DNA of 64,000 nucleotides from Streptomyces sp. SS1-1 (lineage in GTDB: Bacteria > Actinomycetota > Actinomycetes > Streptomycetales > Streptomycetaceae), in the NCBI RefSeq assembly GCF_008973465.1, contig NZ_WBXN01000004.1, positions 6,984,501-7,048,500 of the forward strand, in the 5' to 3' direction. Shown here one piece after another: positions 44,520 to 53,162 of the stretch (position 1 is the first letter of the stretch; every line of letters begins with the position of its first letter). The position numbers were made by a program, and so were the translations under genes. A model generated the notes under the pieces. It did no database searches, was not told the origin of the DNA, and was given only the letters and a program-made list of their open reading frames with translations.

Positions 44520-44938
44520 CCGGCGCGACCGCCCCGCCACCCGACGGCTTCGTCCCGGTCCTGCGCCTCGGCGGCATCCTGCTGGTCACCCTCCAGGGCG
44601 ACCTGTACGACAGCACGGCCGAGAGACTCCGGCAGGACATCGGCCGGACCGTCTCCGACGACGCGGTCACCGGTGTCGTCATCGACCTCTCGGGCGTCGA
44701 GATCGTCGACTCCTTCATGGGCCGCGTGCTCAGCGACATCGCGGCGATGACCCGGCTGCTGGCCGCGCAGACCGTCGTCGCAGGCATGCGCCCCGCCGTC
44801 GCCATCACCCTGGTCGAACTGGGGCTCACCCTGCCGGGGCTGCGTACCGCCCTGAGCACCGAGGAGGCCATGAACCTGCTCGGTGCCGAGGTGGCGCACC
44901 TGCCCCGGACCGCCGGCGCCCGCCGGGAGCGCCCGTGA
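44516..44938 (+). CDS. rsbS: RsbS-like stressosome STAS protein
   Basis: 140 residues. A single STAS domain: GGILLVTLQGDLYDSTAERL and VVIDLSGVEIVDSFMGRVLSDIA, closely like RsbS, with target Ser66 of the RsbT kinase in VDSF. The C-terminus is basic. ATGA overlap with rsbR and GTGA overlap with rsbT keep stoichiometry tight. When phosphorylated it frees RsbT. Confidence 0.9.
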   Translation: MTGATAPPPDGFVPVLRLGGILLVTLQGDLYDSTAERLRQDIGRTVSDDAVTGVVIDLSGVEIVDSFMGRVLSDIAAMTRLLAAQTVVAGMRPAVAITLVELGLTLPGLRTALSTEEAMNLLGAEVAHLPRTAGARRERP

Positions 44939-45375
44939 CCCACACCGGAAGTGTCTCCGCCCGGCTGCCCCTGACCTCGGACCTCGACCTGGTCCGGGCG
45001 CGGCAGCACGTGCGGCAGATGACGGCCGAGCTCGGGTTCAGCCTGGTCGAGCAGACCAAGCTGGTCACCGCGGCCAGCGAGCTGGCACGCAACGCCCTCG
45101 TCCACGGCGGCGGCGGCCGGATGGAGTGCGCGGAGGTGACCGACGGCGGCGTACGGGGGCTGCGCCTCGTCTTCAGCGACGACGGCCCCGGCATCGCGGA
45201 CCTCGACCAGGCCCTCTCCGACGGCTACACCTCGGGCGAGGGACTGGGCATGGGGCTGCCGGGCGCCCGGCGCCTGGTCCACGAGTTCTCCGTCGACAGC
45301 GCCCGCGGCCACGGCACCACCGTCACGGTGACGTCGTGGGTCGCCGGGCCGCCCCGGCCGCGCGAGGGCTCCTGA
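44935..45375 (+). CDS. rsbT: RsbT-like switch kinase
   Basis: 146 residues, GTG start in a GTGA overlap with rsbS. GHKL kinase of the RsbT type: TKLVTAASELARNALVHGGGG (N box), VFSDDGPGIADLDQAL (G1 box DxGxG) and SGEGLGMGLPGARRLVHEFSV (G2 box). It phosphorylates RsbR/RsbS, leaves the stressosome and then activates a PP2C phosphatase. The likely phosphatase is encoded two genes downstream. Confidence 0.9.
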   Translation: MTHTGSVSARLPLTSDLDLVRARQHVRQMTAELGFSLVEQTKLVTAASELARNALVHGGGGRMECAEVTDGGVRGLRLVFSDDGPGIADLDQALSDGYTSGEGLGMGLPGARRLVHEFSVDSARGHGTTVTVTSWVAGPPRPREGS

Positions 45376-46442
45376 TGCCCCGCGTCTGGGAGGTGCCGGT
45401 GCACGACTCGACCCGGGTCCGCGACGTCCGCGTCGCGGCCCGGGACGCGGCCGGGCGTGCCCGGCTGCCCGAGGAACGGGTCTCCGCCGCGGAACTCGTG
45501 GCCACCGAACTGGCGACCAACCTCCTCAAGCACGCGGGCGGCGGACGCGTCCTGCTCGACCTCGTCCCCCCGCCCGCGCCGGCGTACGGCGACGACGACC
45601 TCCGGCTCGTGCAGATCCTCGCCGTCGACCACGGCCCCGGCATCGCCGACGTCGAGACGGCGCTGCGGGACGGCTTCACGACCGCCGACTCCCTCGGCGC
45701 GGGCCTCGGCACCTGCCGGCGCACCGCCGACGGGTTCGGCCTGCACAGCGTGCCCGGCCGGGGCACGGTCGTCCTGGCCAGGATCGGCTCCGCCCCGCCC
45801 GGCACCGGCCCGTACCCGCCGCGGGTCCCGGTGCGGGCCGGCGGCGTCAACGTCCCGCTGGCCGGCGGCGAGTTCTCCGGCGACGCCTGGACGTGCGTGC
45901 GCACCGCCGACCGCGTCACGCTGATGCTGGCCGACGGGCTCGGTCACGGCCCCCTGGCCGCCCGCGCCTCCTCCGCGGCCACGCACACCCTGCACCAGGC
46001 GGCCCACCTCCCGCCGTCCGAGCTGCTGCGGCGGATGCACACTGCGCTGCGCGACACCCGGGGCGCCGCCGTCGCCGTGGCCCAACTCGACGTCACCAGC
46101 GGTCAGTTGTATTTTGCCGGGGTGGGAAACGCGGGGGCCCGGCTGCGTCGGCAGGACACCTGGCACGGACTGGTGTCGCGTCCCGGCATCGTCGGCGCCC
46201 ACCTCCCCACACATCTGCACCAGCACCAGGAGCCCTGGACCCCCGACAGCCTCCTCGTCCTGCACTCCGACGGCCTGCCGAGCCGCTGGAGCCCCGGCCC
46301 CGCCACCGGCGGGCCGCGCCTGCTCGACCCCGCCGTCGTCGCCGCCTCCATCGTGCGGGACGCCAGCAGCTCCGCCCGGCCGGTCCGCGACGACACCGCC
46401 GTCGCCGTACTGAGCCCCAGCCCCCCGGACCCCTCCTCATGA
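45375..46442 (+). CDS. GHKL ATPase-SpoIIE phosphatase fusion (RsbX-like)
   Basis: 355 residues. The N-terminal domain (about 1-140) is an RsbT/RsbW-like ATPase: ELVATELATNLLKHAGGG, VDHGPGIADVETAL, SLGAGLGTCRRTADGF. The C-terminal domain (about 160-345) is a small SpoIIE/RsbX-type PP2C: GGEFSGDAWTCV, LMLADGLGHGPLAA and VRDDTAVAVL, with metal Asp residues kept. It likely resets the stressosome by dephosphorylating RsbR/RsbS, as RsbX does, and the ATPase half may recognise the same partners. The ATG overlaps the rsbT stop by one base. Confidence 0.87.
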   Translation: MPRVWEVPVHDSTRVRDVRVAARDAAGRARLPEERVSAAELVATELATNLLKHAGGGRVLLDLVPPPAPAYGDDDLRLVQILAVDHGPGIADVETALRDGFTTADSLGAGLGTCRRTADGFGLHSVPGRGTVVLARIGSAPPGTGPYPPRVPVRAGGVNVPLAGGEFSGDAWTCVRTADRVTLMLADGLGHGPLAARASSAATHTLHQAAHLPPSELLRRMHTALRDTRGAAVAVAQLDVTSGQLYFAGVGNAGARLRRQDTWHGLVSRPGIVGAHLPTHLHQHQEPWTPDSLLVLHSDGLPSRWSPGPATGGPRLLDPAVVAASIVRDASSSARPVRDDTAVAVLSPSPPDPSS

Positions 46443-48172
46443 TCCGAACCTGGTCCGTCCGCACCGTCACCGACGCCGCGCGGGTCCGTATCGCCGCGGC
46501 GCGGCTGGCGGCCGCGTGCGGGGTCGGCACGGTCGAACGCACCCGTCTGGTCACGGCGTTGACCGCGCATCTGCGGCAGTGCCTCACCAAGGGCGGGGTC
46601 TGGCGGGTCGGCGTCACCGCCACCCCGATGCCCGGCGGCGGCGAGTTCGTCCTCGAGGTGGAGGCGGAGGGACGCCGCCCGCAGGACCGCCGCCGGCCCT
46701 GGCGCACGGCGATCTCCTGCGCCGGGGGCCTGGACCTCTCCGACGGCGACCACGACGGCGAGGACCCGACCGCCCTGGCCGAGGCCCTGTTCGGCGCCGA
46801 CGAGGACACCGCCCTGCTGCTGGAACGGCTCGACGAGCAGGAGGCCCTCGTCGTCTTCCACCGGGAGGAACTGCACCAGACCAACCAGGGCGTCCTCGCC
46901 CTGCACGCCGAACTCGACGCCGCCAACCAGGCCCAGCGCCGCCTCTTCGACGCCGAGCAGAAGGCACGCCGGGAGGCCGAGGCGGCCCGCGGCCGGCTGA
47001 CCTTCCTCGCCGACGCCAGCGCCGCCCTGACCGCGTCCCTCAACCACGAGGCCATCGTGCGGCTGCTGCCCGCCCTGCTGGTCCCGCGCTACGCCCGCGC
47101 CGTCGACATCTGGCTCTTCGACGGCACGGAGAGCAGCAGCCCCGACCGCGGCGCCTCCCACCCCGCCGCCGCGGTCGTCGCCGCCCGCCGTGAACGCCCC
47201 CAGTACGCCGCCGACCACCCGGGCGGCCTGCCCGGCGTGGACGACCAGCCGCCGTCCGCCCTCGACCCCGGCCGGCCGCTGCTCTGCATCCCCCTGCTGA
47301 CCCGCAGGGCCCCGCAGGGCGTCCTCACGCTCACCGCCCCCGACGAGCGCTGGGACGCCGACGACGCCGTCATGCTCATCGAACTGACCCGCCGCGCCAG
47401 CATCGCCCTGGAGAACGCCCGCAGGTTCGAACACAACCGGGACATCGCCGAGACCCTCCAGCGCGCCCTGCTCACCGACCTGCCCAGCACCCCCGGACTG
47501 ACCCTGGCCGCCCGCTACCTCCCCGCCACCCGCGGCCTCAACATCGGCGGCGACTGGTACGACGCGTTCCGCCAGCCCGACGGCAGCCTCATCACCGTCG
47601 TCGGCGACGTCACCGGGCACGGACTGCACGCCGCCGTGATGATGAGCCAGCTGCGCACCGCCCTGCGCGCGTACGCCGTCGACGGCAGCAGCCCCGGCCA
47701 ACTCCTCACCCGGCTGCACGAGTTCCTGCACCGGCTGCGCATGGACCTGTACGCCACCGCCGTCATCGCCCGCTTCCACCCGGACGACGACACCCTCACC
47801 TGGGCCGCCGCCGGGCACCCGCCGCCGGTGCTGCGCGGCCCCGACGGCGAGGTGGTGACCCTGGACGCCAAACCGGGCGCCATGCTCGGCATCCCCCTGC
47901 AGCAGCGCATCGCCGACCACACGGCGCCGCTGCCCCCCGGCTCCACGCTCGCCCTCTACACCGACGGGCTCGTGGAACGCCGGGCCCAGGGCATCGACCC
48001 CGGCATCCGACGGCTCACCGAGGCCCTGGCCACGTTCCGCGCCGACGAACTCGGCCAGGACCTCGAAGGGTCCGCCGACCGGCTGCTGCACCCGCTGCTG
48101 CACGACTCCGAGCACGACGACGACGTCTGCCTGCTGCTGTGCCACGTGCACGGCGGCGAGCACCCCGCCTGA
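46439..48172 (+). CDS. Multidomain PP2C phosphatase (ATPase-like, coiled coil, GAF, SpoIIE)
   Basis: 577 residues. Residues about 1-90 look like a degenerate GHKL ATPase half (RIAAARLAAACGVGTVERTRLVTALTAHL). A coiled coil (about 125-195, LLLERLDEQEALVVFHREEL...) leads to a GAF domain (about 200-335) and a SpoIIE/RsbU catalytic domain (about 340-575) with canonical GGDWYDAF, VVGDVTGHGLHAA, LYTDGLVERR and HDDDVCLL. It is the best candidate for the RsbU-type phosphatase that RsbT turns on, dephosphorylating a STAS antagonist and freeing a SigB-type sigma. ATGA overlap with the upstream gene; last gene of the operon. Confidence 0.89.
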   Translation: MIRTWSVRTVTDAARVRIAAARLAAACGVGTVERTRLVTALTAHLRQCLTKGGVWRVGVTATPMPGGGEFVLEVEAEGRRPQDRRRPWRTAISCAGGLDLSDGDHDGEDPTALAEALFGADEDTALLLERLDEQEALVVFHREELHQTNQGVLALHAELDAANQAQRRLFDAEQKARREAEAARGRLTFLADASAALTASLNHEAIVRLLPALLVPRYARAVDIWLFDGTESSSPDRGASHPAAAVVAARRERPQYAADHPGGLPGVDDQPPSALDPGRPLLCIPLLTRRAPQGVLTLTAPDERWDADDAVMLIELTRRASIALENARRFEHNRDIAETLQRALLTDLPSTPGLTLAARYLPATRGLNIGGDWYDAFRQPDGSLITVVGDVTGHGLHAAVMMSQLRTALRAYAVDGSSPGQLLTRLHEFLHRLRMDLYATAVIARFHPDDDTLTWAAAGHPPPVLRGPDGEVVTLDAKPGAMLGIPLQQRIADHTAPLPPGSTLALYTDGLVERRAQGIDPGIRRLTEALATFRADELGQDLEGSADRLLHPLLHDSEHDDDVCLLLCHVHGGEHPA

Positions 48173-48184
48173 ACCGGCGGCCGC

Positions 48185-48640
48185 CTACACGGTGTCGAAA
48201 TCGTCGTGCGCCAGGGAGCGCAACACGCCTTCCAGCCCGACGCGCTGAGCCGCCGCGACGCCGTCGAAGGCGGCCGTCAGACGCGCGGAGAGCACCCGGG
48301 TGAGCTCCGCCAGGAACCGGTCGCCCTGCGCGGTGGTCTCCAGCCGCACCTCACGCCGGTTGTCCGGCTGCACACAGCGCCGCAGCAGCCCCGCGGCCTC
48401 CAGCCGGTCGCACAGCCGGCTCGCCGTGGGCAGGCCGATCCGCAGATGCCCCGCCAGCGCGGTCACATTGAGCTCCGGGCGCCCCCGTACGGCTCTCAAC
48501 GCCCGGACCTGACGCGGCGACAGCCGTGGATTCACATCCGCGACCGCCGAGAACCACAACGTCACCAGCCCCTCCACGGCCTCGACGGTCTCACGTCCGA
48601 CCGTGCCGGAGGGGAGGGGGGAATCCTGTTCGCGGGGCAT
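48185..48640 (-). CDS. MarR-family regulator
   Basis: 151 residues. Winged helix: LSPRQVRALRAVRGRPELNVTALAGHLRIGLPTASRLCDRLEAAGLLRRCVQPDNRREVRLETTAQG, with dimerisation helices at both ends. Convergent with the stressosome operon (12-bp gap). It resembles the MarR encoded at 41750-42229 in the recognition helix (TASRLCDRLEA versus STSRLCDRLQA), so both may read related sites. Effector unknown. Confidence 0.85.
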   Translation of the reverse strand: MPREQDSPLPSGTVGRETVEAVEGLVTLWFSAVADVNPRLSPRQVRALRAVRGRPELNVTALAGHLRIGLPTASRLCDRLEAAGLLRRCVQPDNRREVRLETTAQGDRFLAELTRVLSARLTAAFDGVAAAQRVGLEGVLRSLAHDDFDTV

Positions 48641-48699
48641 GGTCCGTCATCCTGCCTGGACTTCATCAGTGCAAAGGGGCGTACCCGGAGCGCGGGAGA

Positions 48700-48715
48700 G
48701 TACACGGCCGTACAC
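48700..48715. promoter_or_regulatory. GTACAC direct repeats in marR promoter
   Basis: GTACAC occurs at 48700-48705 and again at 48710-48715, ten bases apart around GGCC, 60-75 bp upstream of the marR ATG. One-turn spacing fits a protein-binding site, perhaps autoregulation. Confidence 0.35.
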
Positions 48716-48761
48716 AGTACGAACACGTATCACCGAGGTACCGGCCCGCACAGGACGACGG

Positions 48762-49421
48762 CTAGGGCTCGATGAGGCCGACGCGGATGGCGTAGCGCGT
48801 CAGCTCCAGGCGGTCCCGCAGGCCCAGCTTCTGCAGCAGGTTGGCCCGGTGCCGCTCCACCGTCTTGATGCTGATCACCAGCAGCTGCGCGATCTCCTTG
48901 GAGGAGTGCCCCTCGGCGACGAGCTTGAGGATCTCCTCCTCCCGCTCCGTGATCGGCCGCGCCGGCAGCCGGTCACCCGAGCGGATGCGGTCCAGATAGG
49001 TGCGGATCAGCGCCGACTCGGCACCCGGATAGATGAACGGCTCGTCCCGCAGCGCCGCGCGGCACGCCTCCACCAGGTCCCGGTCGGCCACGGACTTCGG
49101 GACGTACCCGGAGGCGCCCGCCTTCAGCGCCTCGAAGAAGTACTGCTCGTTGTCGTACATCGTCAGCATCAGCGTGCGCAGGCCGGGCAGGACGCGGGAC
49201 AGCTCGCGCGCCGCCTGGAGCCCGGTCTGCCGGGGCATGGCGATGTCGAGGATGGCCAGGTCGACGTCCTCGCCCAGCTCACGGGCCCGCTCGATGGCCT
49301 CCGCGCCGTCGGCGGCCTCGGCCACGACCGTCAGATCGGGCTCGGCGTCGAGGATCAGCCGCACTCCGCGACGCACCAGGGCGTGGTCGTCGGCGAGCAG
49401 GATGCGGGCGGGTGCGGTCAT
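48762..49421 (-). CDS. NarL/LuxR-family response regulator
   Basis: 219 residues. Receiver domain with acidic pocket ADDH, phospho-acceptor Asp59 (LAILDIAMP), Thr and Lys of the switch (LMLTMYD, PKSV), and a C-terminal LuxR HTH: ITEREEEILKLVAEGHSSKEIAQLLVISIKTVERHRANLLQKLGL. The ATG at 49421 overlaps the stop of the kinase gene, so they are a co-translated pair. Targets unknown. Confidence 0.92.
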   Translation of the reverse strand: MTAPARILLADDHALVRRGVRLILDAEPDLTVVAEAADGAEAIERARELGEDVDLAILDIAMPRQTGLQAARELSRVLPGLRTLMLTMYDNEQYFFEALKAGASGYVPKSVADRDLVEACRAALRDEPFIYPGAESALIRTYLDRIRSGDRLPARPITEREEEILKLVAEGHSSKEIAQLLVISIKTVERHRANLLQKLGLRDRLELTRYAIRVGLIEP

Positions 49422-50389
49422 CGTGCGTTCTCCTGGGGACGGGGGACGGACGGACTGCCGTCGACGCACAGGCGGATCTCGGTCCCGCCGTGCGGCCCGG
49501 GGCCGACGGTCAGCTCGGCGCCGACGAGCAGGGCGCGCTCCCGCATGCCGCTGAGGCCGGTGCCCTCCGGCGCCGACCCGATCCCGCGGCCGTCGTCGCG
49601 GACCAGCAGGGTCACCCGGCCGTCCGGCTCGGGCCGCAGGCACACCTCGACCCGGGTGGCCCCGGCGTGCCGCGCGGTGTTGGTGAGCCCTTCCTGCGCG
49701 ACCCGGTACAGGACGAGCTCGGTCGCCGGGTCCAGGGCGGGCATCCCGGGCGCGATGTGCGTCGTGGCGCTCAGCCGGGAGGTGGTGAACTCGTTCGACA
49801 GGGCCCGCAGGGCGCTGTGCAGCCCCAGCTCCTCCAGGACGCCGGGCCGCAGCCGGCGGGCGATGCGGCGGATCTCCTCGAGGCCCGCGCGGGTGGTCTC
49901 CTGCGCTTGGCGCAGATCGGCGCGGACCGTCCCGGGCGCCCGGTCGGCGGCGTGCTTCAGCTGGAGCAGGACCGCGGTGAGGGTCTGGCCGACCTCGTCG
50001 TGGAGCTCCTGCGCGAGGCGCTGCCGCTCGGCCTCCTGCGCGGACAGCACCCGGCCGGTGCTGGTGGCCCGCTCCGCCTCCAGACGGGCGAGCATCGCGT
50101 TGAACGTCTTGGTCAGATCGGCCATCTCACCGGGCCAGGTGACGGTCGTACGGCTGCCGGGGCGCAGCAGGTCGGCGGTGGCCATGGCGCGGGTCAGCCG
50201 GGCCAGCGGGGCGAGCCCGAGGCGCAGCAGGACGGCGTTGGCGACCAGCATCACGGCGAGTCCCGTCAGCAGGACCAGCGCCTCCCCGAACATCACCGGG
50301 GTGGACACGGTGACCGGCCCCAGGAGCAGCAGGACCGCGGCGAGCAGCACCGCGGCGTTGAGGAGGAAGATCCGCCAGTACAACGTCAT
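49418..50389 (-). CDS. NarL-type sensor histidine kinase
   Basis: 323 residues. Two membrane helices near residues 6-26 and 36-60 with almost no external loop, a HAMP region to about 110, HisKA_3 dimerisation helix with His130 in LAQELHDEVGQTLTAV, and an ATPase domain with RVAQEGLTNTARHA, RDDGRGIG and GTGLSGMRERALLVGAEL. Having little outside the membrane, it probably senses the membrane itself or a membrane partner. It pairs with the response regulator downstream. Confidence 0.9.
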   Translation of the reverse strand: MTLYWRIFLLNAAVLLAAVLLLLGPVTVSTPVMFGEALVLLTGLAVMLVANAVLLRLGLAPLARLTRAMATADLLRPGSRTTVTWPGEMADLTKTFNAMLARLEAERATSTGRVLSAQEAERQRLAQELHDEVGQTLTAVLLQLKHAADRAPGTVRADLRQAQETTRAGLEEIRRIARRLRPGVLEELGLHSALRALSNEFTTSRLSATTHIAPGMPALDPATELVLYRVAQEGLTNTARHAGATRVEVCLRPEPDGRVTLLVRDDGRGIGSAPEGTGLSGMRERALLVGAELTVGPGPHGGTEIRLCVDGSPSVPRPQENAR

Positions 50390-50638
50390 GATCGCCGCCC
50401 TTCCCGCCGATGCTCACCTCCACCGTCTCCCGTGGCCGCCGGACGTCGGGGCCCGGCCTGTGAAGAGGCCCACTGCCCCGCACCATTCTCACCGCCGGCG
50501 CCGGCCCCCGTCCATCCGTGCTGACACCCATATCCCCAGCTCGCGAGCACCTGGCACCATGAACAGCGCACGGTGGGCCACCGGGCCGACGAGCCGTGCC
50601 AGCACCACAGTCGCGAACGAACATGGAGGGGAGGGGTT
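50390..50638. other. Divergent intergenic region, no supported gene
   Basis: 249 bp between the leftward kinase and the rightward RCK-type gene. An ATG at 50559 opens a 32-codon frame that ends inside the next gene start but has no ribosome-binding site. The segment probably holds both promoters; no confident boxes were found. Confidence 0.4.
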
Positions 50639-51124
50639 GTGCCTGCTCCGCGGATGAGCACCACGCCCTTGCCGGGGATCGGTGTCCAGTACGACCTCAC
50701 CACACGGGAGCACCGCCATCTGTCGGTGATCGCCCACCGGGACGGCACCCGGACGGTGAACGTCTACCGGGCCGACGACCCCGACGCGTGCGCCCAGTCG
50801 CTGCACCTGACCGAACCGGAGACCGCCTCGCTGATCGACGCCCTGGCCCCCTCCCACCACAGTCCGAACCTGCTGTCCACGACCGACCTCGGCCTGGTGG
50901 CCGAGCGCATCGAGCTGTCCAGCACCTCGTACTGGAACGGGCGCGTCCTCGGCGACACGAAGATGCGCACCGAGACCGGAGCCTCCCTCGTCGCCGTACT
51001 GCGGCGCGCCCAGGCGATCCCCTCGCCGACGCCGGACTTCCGGCTGGCCGGGGGAGACATCCTGATCGTCATCGGCACCCGCGAGGGCGTGGAGGCGGCC
51101 GCCGCGATACTCGGGCGGGAGTGA
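50639..51124 (+). CDS. RCK_C (TrkA-C) regulatory subunit, KhtT-like
   Basis: 161 residues, GTG start at 50639 after GGAGGGG. A later ATG (50654) lacks a site. The N-terminal domain (LPGIGVQYDLTTREHRHLSVIAHRDGTRTVNVY) is followed by an RCK_C domain at about 75-160 (ERIELSSTSYWNGRVLGDTKMRTETGASLVAVLRRAQAI and GDILIVIGTREGVEAAAAIL). It regulates the CPA2 antiporter encoded 4 bp downstream; the B. subtilis KhtTU pair has this arrangement and exports K+, with c-di-AMP as a known ligand of KhtT-type domains. Confidence 0.85.
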   Translation: MPAPRMSTTPLPGIGVQYDLTTREHRHLSVIAHRDGTRTVNVYRADDPDACAQSLHLTEPETASLIDALAPSHHSPNLLSTTDLGLVAERIELSSTSYWNGRVLGDTKMRTETGASLVAVLRRAQAIPSPTPDFRLAGGDILIVIGTREGVEAAAAILGRE

Positions 51125-51128
51125 TTCG

Positions 51129-52373
51129 ATGCACTCCTCCGCAGTCTTCCTCATCGAGTTCGGTGCGATCATCCTCGGCCTGGGCCTGCTCGGCCGGCTG
51201 GCCGGGCGCCTGCAGTTCTCGCCGATCCCCCTGTACCTGCTGGCCGGTCTCGCCTTCGGCGAGGGCGGGCTGCTGCCGCTCGGCACCAGTGAGGAGTTCG
51301 TGGCGATCGGCGCCGAGATCGGCGTCATCCTGCTGCTGCTGATGCTCGGCCTCGAGTACACGGCCAGCGACCTCGTCTCCAACCTCAAGACGCAGTACCC
51401 GGCGGGTCTCGTCGACGCCACCCTGAACGCCCTGCCCGGCGCCGCCATGGCGCTGCTGCTGGGCTGGGGCCCGGTCGCCGCCGTCGTCCTGGCCGGCGTC
51501 ACCTGGATCTCGTCGTCGGGCGTCATCGCCAAGGTCCTCGGCGACCTCGGCCGGCTCGGCAACCGCGAGACCCCGGTCATCCTGAGCATCCTCGTGCTCG
51601 AGGACCTGTCCATGGCCGTCTACCTGCCGATCCTCACGGCCCTGCTGGCCGGTGCCGGGATCGCCGCGGGCAGCCTCACGCTGGCCATCGCGCTCGGTGT
51701 GGCCGGGCTCGTCCTCGTCGTGGCCGTGCGCTACGGCCGGCACATCTCGCGTTTCGTCTCCAGCGACGACCCGGAGAAGCTGCTCCTGGTCGTCCTCGGC
51801 CTGACCCTGCTGGTCGCCGGGCTCGCCCAGCAGCTCCAGGTCTCCGCGGCCGTCGGCGCCTTCCTCGTCGGCATCGCCCTGTCCGGTGAGGTCGCCGAGG
51901 GCGCGCACAACCTGCTCGCACCCCTGCGGGACCTGTTCGCCGCGGTGTTCTTCGTCTTCTTCGGGCTGCACACCGACCCGGCGAGCATCCCGCCCGTGCT
52001 GCTCCCGGCCCTCGCGCTGGCCGTCGTCACGACCGCGACGAAGATCGCCACCGGCTACTGGGCGGCGAAGCGCGCCGAGGTCGGCGTCAAGGGCCGCTGG
52101 CGCGCGGGCGGCACGCTCGTCGCGCGCGGCGAGTTCTCCATCGTCATCGCCGGACTCGCCGTGACCGCCGGCATCGAGCCGTCGCTCGGCCCGCTGGCCA
52201 CGGCCTACGTCCTCATCCTGGTCGTGGTGGGCCCGCTGACCGCCCGTTACACCGAGCCGGCCGCGGCCTGGTTCGCCCGCCGGCGCGGCGGCTCCACGCC
52301 GCCCCCGTCGGCGGAACGGCTCCCCGAGGAGTCCGCTCAGGCGGTCCAGAGCGGTCCGTCCGGATCGGGCTGA
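51129..52373 (+). CDS. CPA2 monovalent cation/proton antiporter, KhtU-like
   Basis: 414 residues with about twelve hydrophobic helices. Landmarks of the CPA2 family: FGEGGLLPLG, LLMLGLEYTASDL, WISSSGVIAKVLGDLG and the ion-site region LSILVLEDLSMAVYLPIL (acidic pair). The cytoplasmic C-terminus is short and polar. Together with the RCK_C subunit it likely exports K+ (or Na+) in exchange for protons at high pH or high K+. A strong terminator follows. Confidence 0.88.
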   Translation: MHSSAVFLIEFGAIILGLGLLGRLAGRLQFSPIPLYLLAGLAFGEGGLLPLGTSEEFVAIGAEIGVILLLLMLGLEYTASDLVSNLKTQYPAGLVDATLNALPGAAMALLLGWGPVAAVVLAGVTWISSSGVIAKVLGDLGRLGNRETPVILSILVLEDLSMAVYLPILTALLAGAGIAAGSLTLAIALGVAGLVLVVAVRYGRHISRFVSSDDPEKLLLVVLGLTLLVAGLAQQLQVSAAVGAFLVGIALSGEVAEGAHNLLAPLRDLFAAVFFVFFGLHTDPASIPPVLLPALALAVVTTATKIATGYWAAKRAEVGVKGRWRAGGTLVARGEFSIVIAGLAVTAGIEPSLGPLATAYVLILVVVGPLTARYTEPAAAWFARRRGGSTPPPSAERLPEESAQAVQSGPSGSG

Positions 52374-52410
52374 GCCCTCCGCGTCGCGCGCGGGAGGTGC
52401 GCGACCGCTG

Positions 52411-52470
52411 AACGGCCCGGGCGGCGGCTCCGGTGGGGAACACCCCCGCCGGGCCCGCCGCCCGGGCCGT
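52411..52470. terminator. Strong hairpin terminator after antiporter operon
   Basis: ACGGCCCGGGCGGCGG (52411-52426) is fully complementary to CCGCCGCCCGGGCCGT (52455-52470), and the 28-nt loop can fold again (GGTGGGG/CACCCCC). A 16-bp perfect stem 37 bp after the stop makes this a clear terminator. Confidence 0.88.
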
Positions 52471-52644
52471 GTGTGCGAGGGGTTCGTGCAGGTCCCGCGT
52501 CCCGCGCTTGTGGGTGTCGCGCCCCGGGAAACATGGGTGCGGGGACCGATGGCAAGGGCCGGGCCGCCCGGGTTCGACTGTCGGTGACCCCTCCCTCGAT
52601 GGAACGGCTCCAGGCGCGGCGACGCGCTCCGGGAAGGAGGAGCC

Positions 52645-52941
52645 ATGCCCACGTCCGACGACGACCGCCTGGTCGCGCTGGAGACCCGCCTCCTGCGGGA
52701 CGATCCCCGCTTCGTCCGGCGGTTCCGCGCGGGCCGCCCCGCCCGCCCCCACGAGTACCGCCGCACCCGCGCCTGGTGGCTGCTCGGGGTCGGTCTCACC
52801 ACCCTGGGCACCGGCATCGCCGTGGCCGACGGGCTGGTCATCGCGGCGGGCCTGGTGCTCGCCGGTATCGCCGTGGAGCGCTGCGACCCCCAGCGGACCC
52901 GCGGCCGCACCGGGCGGCACGACGGGCGTCCGCCCCGCTGA
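52645..52941 (+). CDS. DUF3040 small membrane protein
   Basis: 98 residues. The N-terminal basic stretch (LETRLLRDDPRFVRRFRAGRPARPHEYRRTR) and two closely spaced hydrophobic helices (WWLLGVGLTTLGTGIAVADG and LVIAAGLVLAGIAVE) match DUF3040, a family common in actinobacteria with unknown role. AAGGAGGAG precedes the ATG. A single-gene unit. Confidence 0.78.
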   Translation: MPTSDDDRLVALETRLLRDDPRFVRRFRAGRPARPHEYRRTRAWWLLGVGLTTLGTGIAVADGLVIAAGLVLAGIAVERCDPQRTRGRTGRHDGRPPR

Positions 52942-53162
52942 ACCGCGGGGACCGGCCGGGAGACGGCCGGGGGGCGCGACGACTGGCCGGAACGGCTGTT
53001 TCCCCGGTGCGTCGCCGGTGCCACCCTACGAGCGGGCCCGGAACCGGCCGCGAAGGCCGTCCGGGGACCGGTGAGACAATCAGGCTTCAGTGTGATGCGC
53101 CGTGGCGACCGGGACGATCCCCTCCGCCGGGCGACGGGGGCGGACCGGAAGGAAACACCGCA
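52942..53162. other. Intergenic region
   Basis: 221 bp of GC-rich sequence leading to a small membrane protein gene. GGAAGGAAA just before the GTG is its ribosome-binding site. No promoter or RNA structure could be assigned with confidence. Confidence 0.4.

Noticed and set aside
50559..50657. 32-codon leader peptide before the KhtT-like gene
   Set aside because: No ribosome-binding site, unremarkable residues, and it runs into the next start; only a weak candidate.
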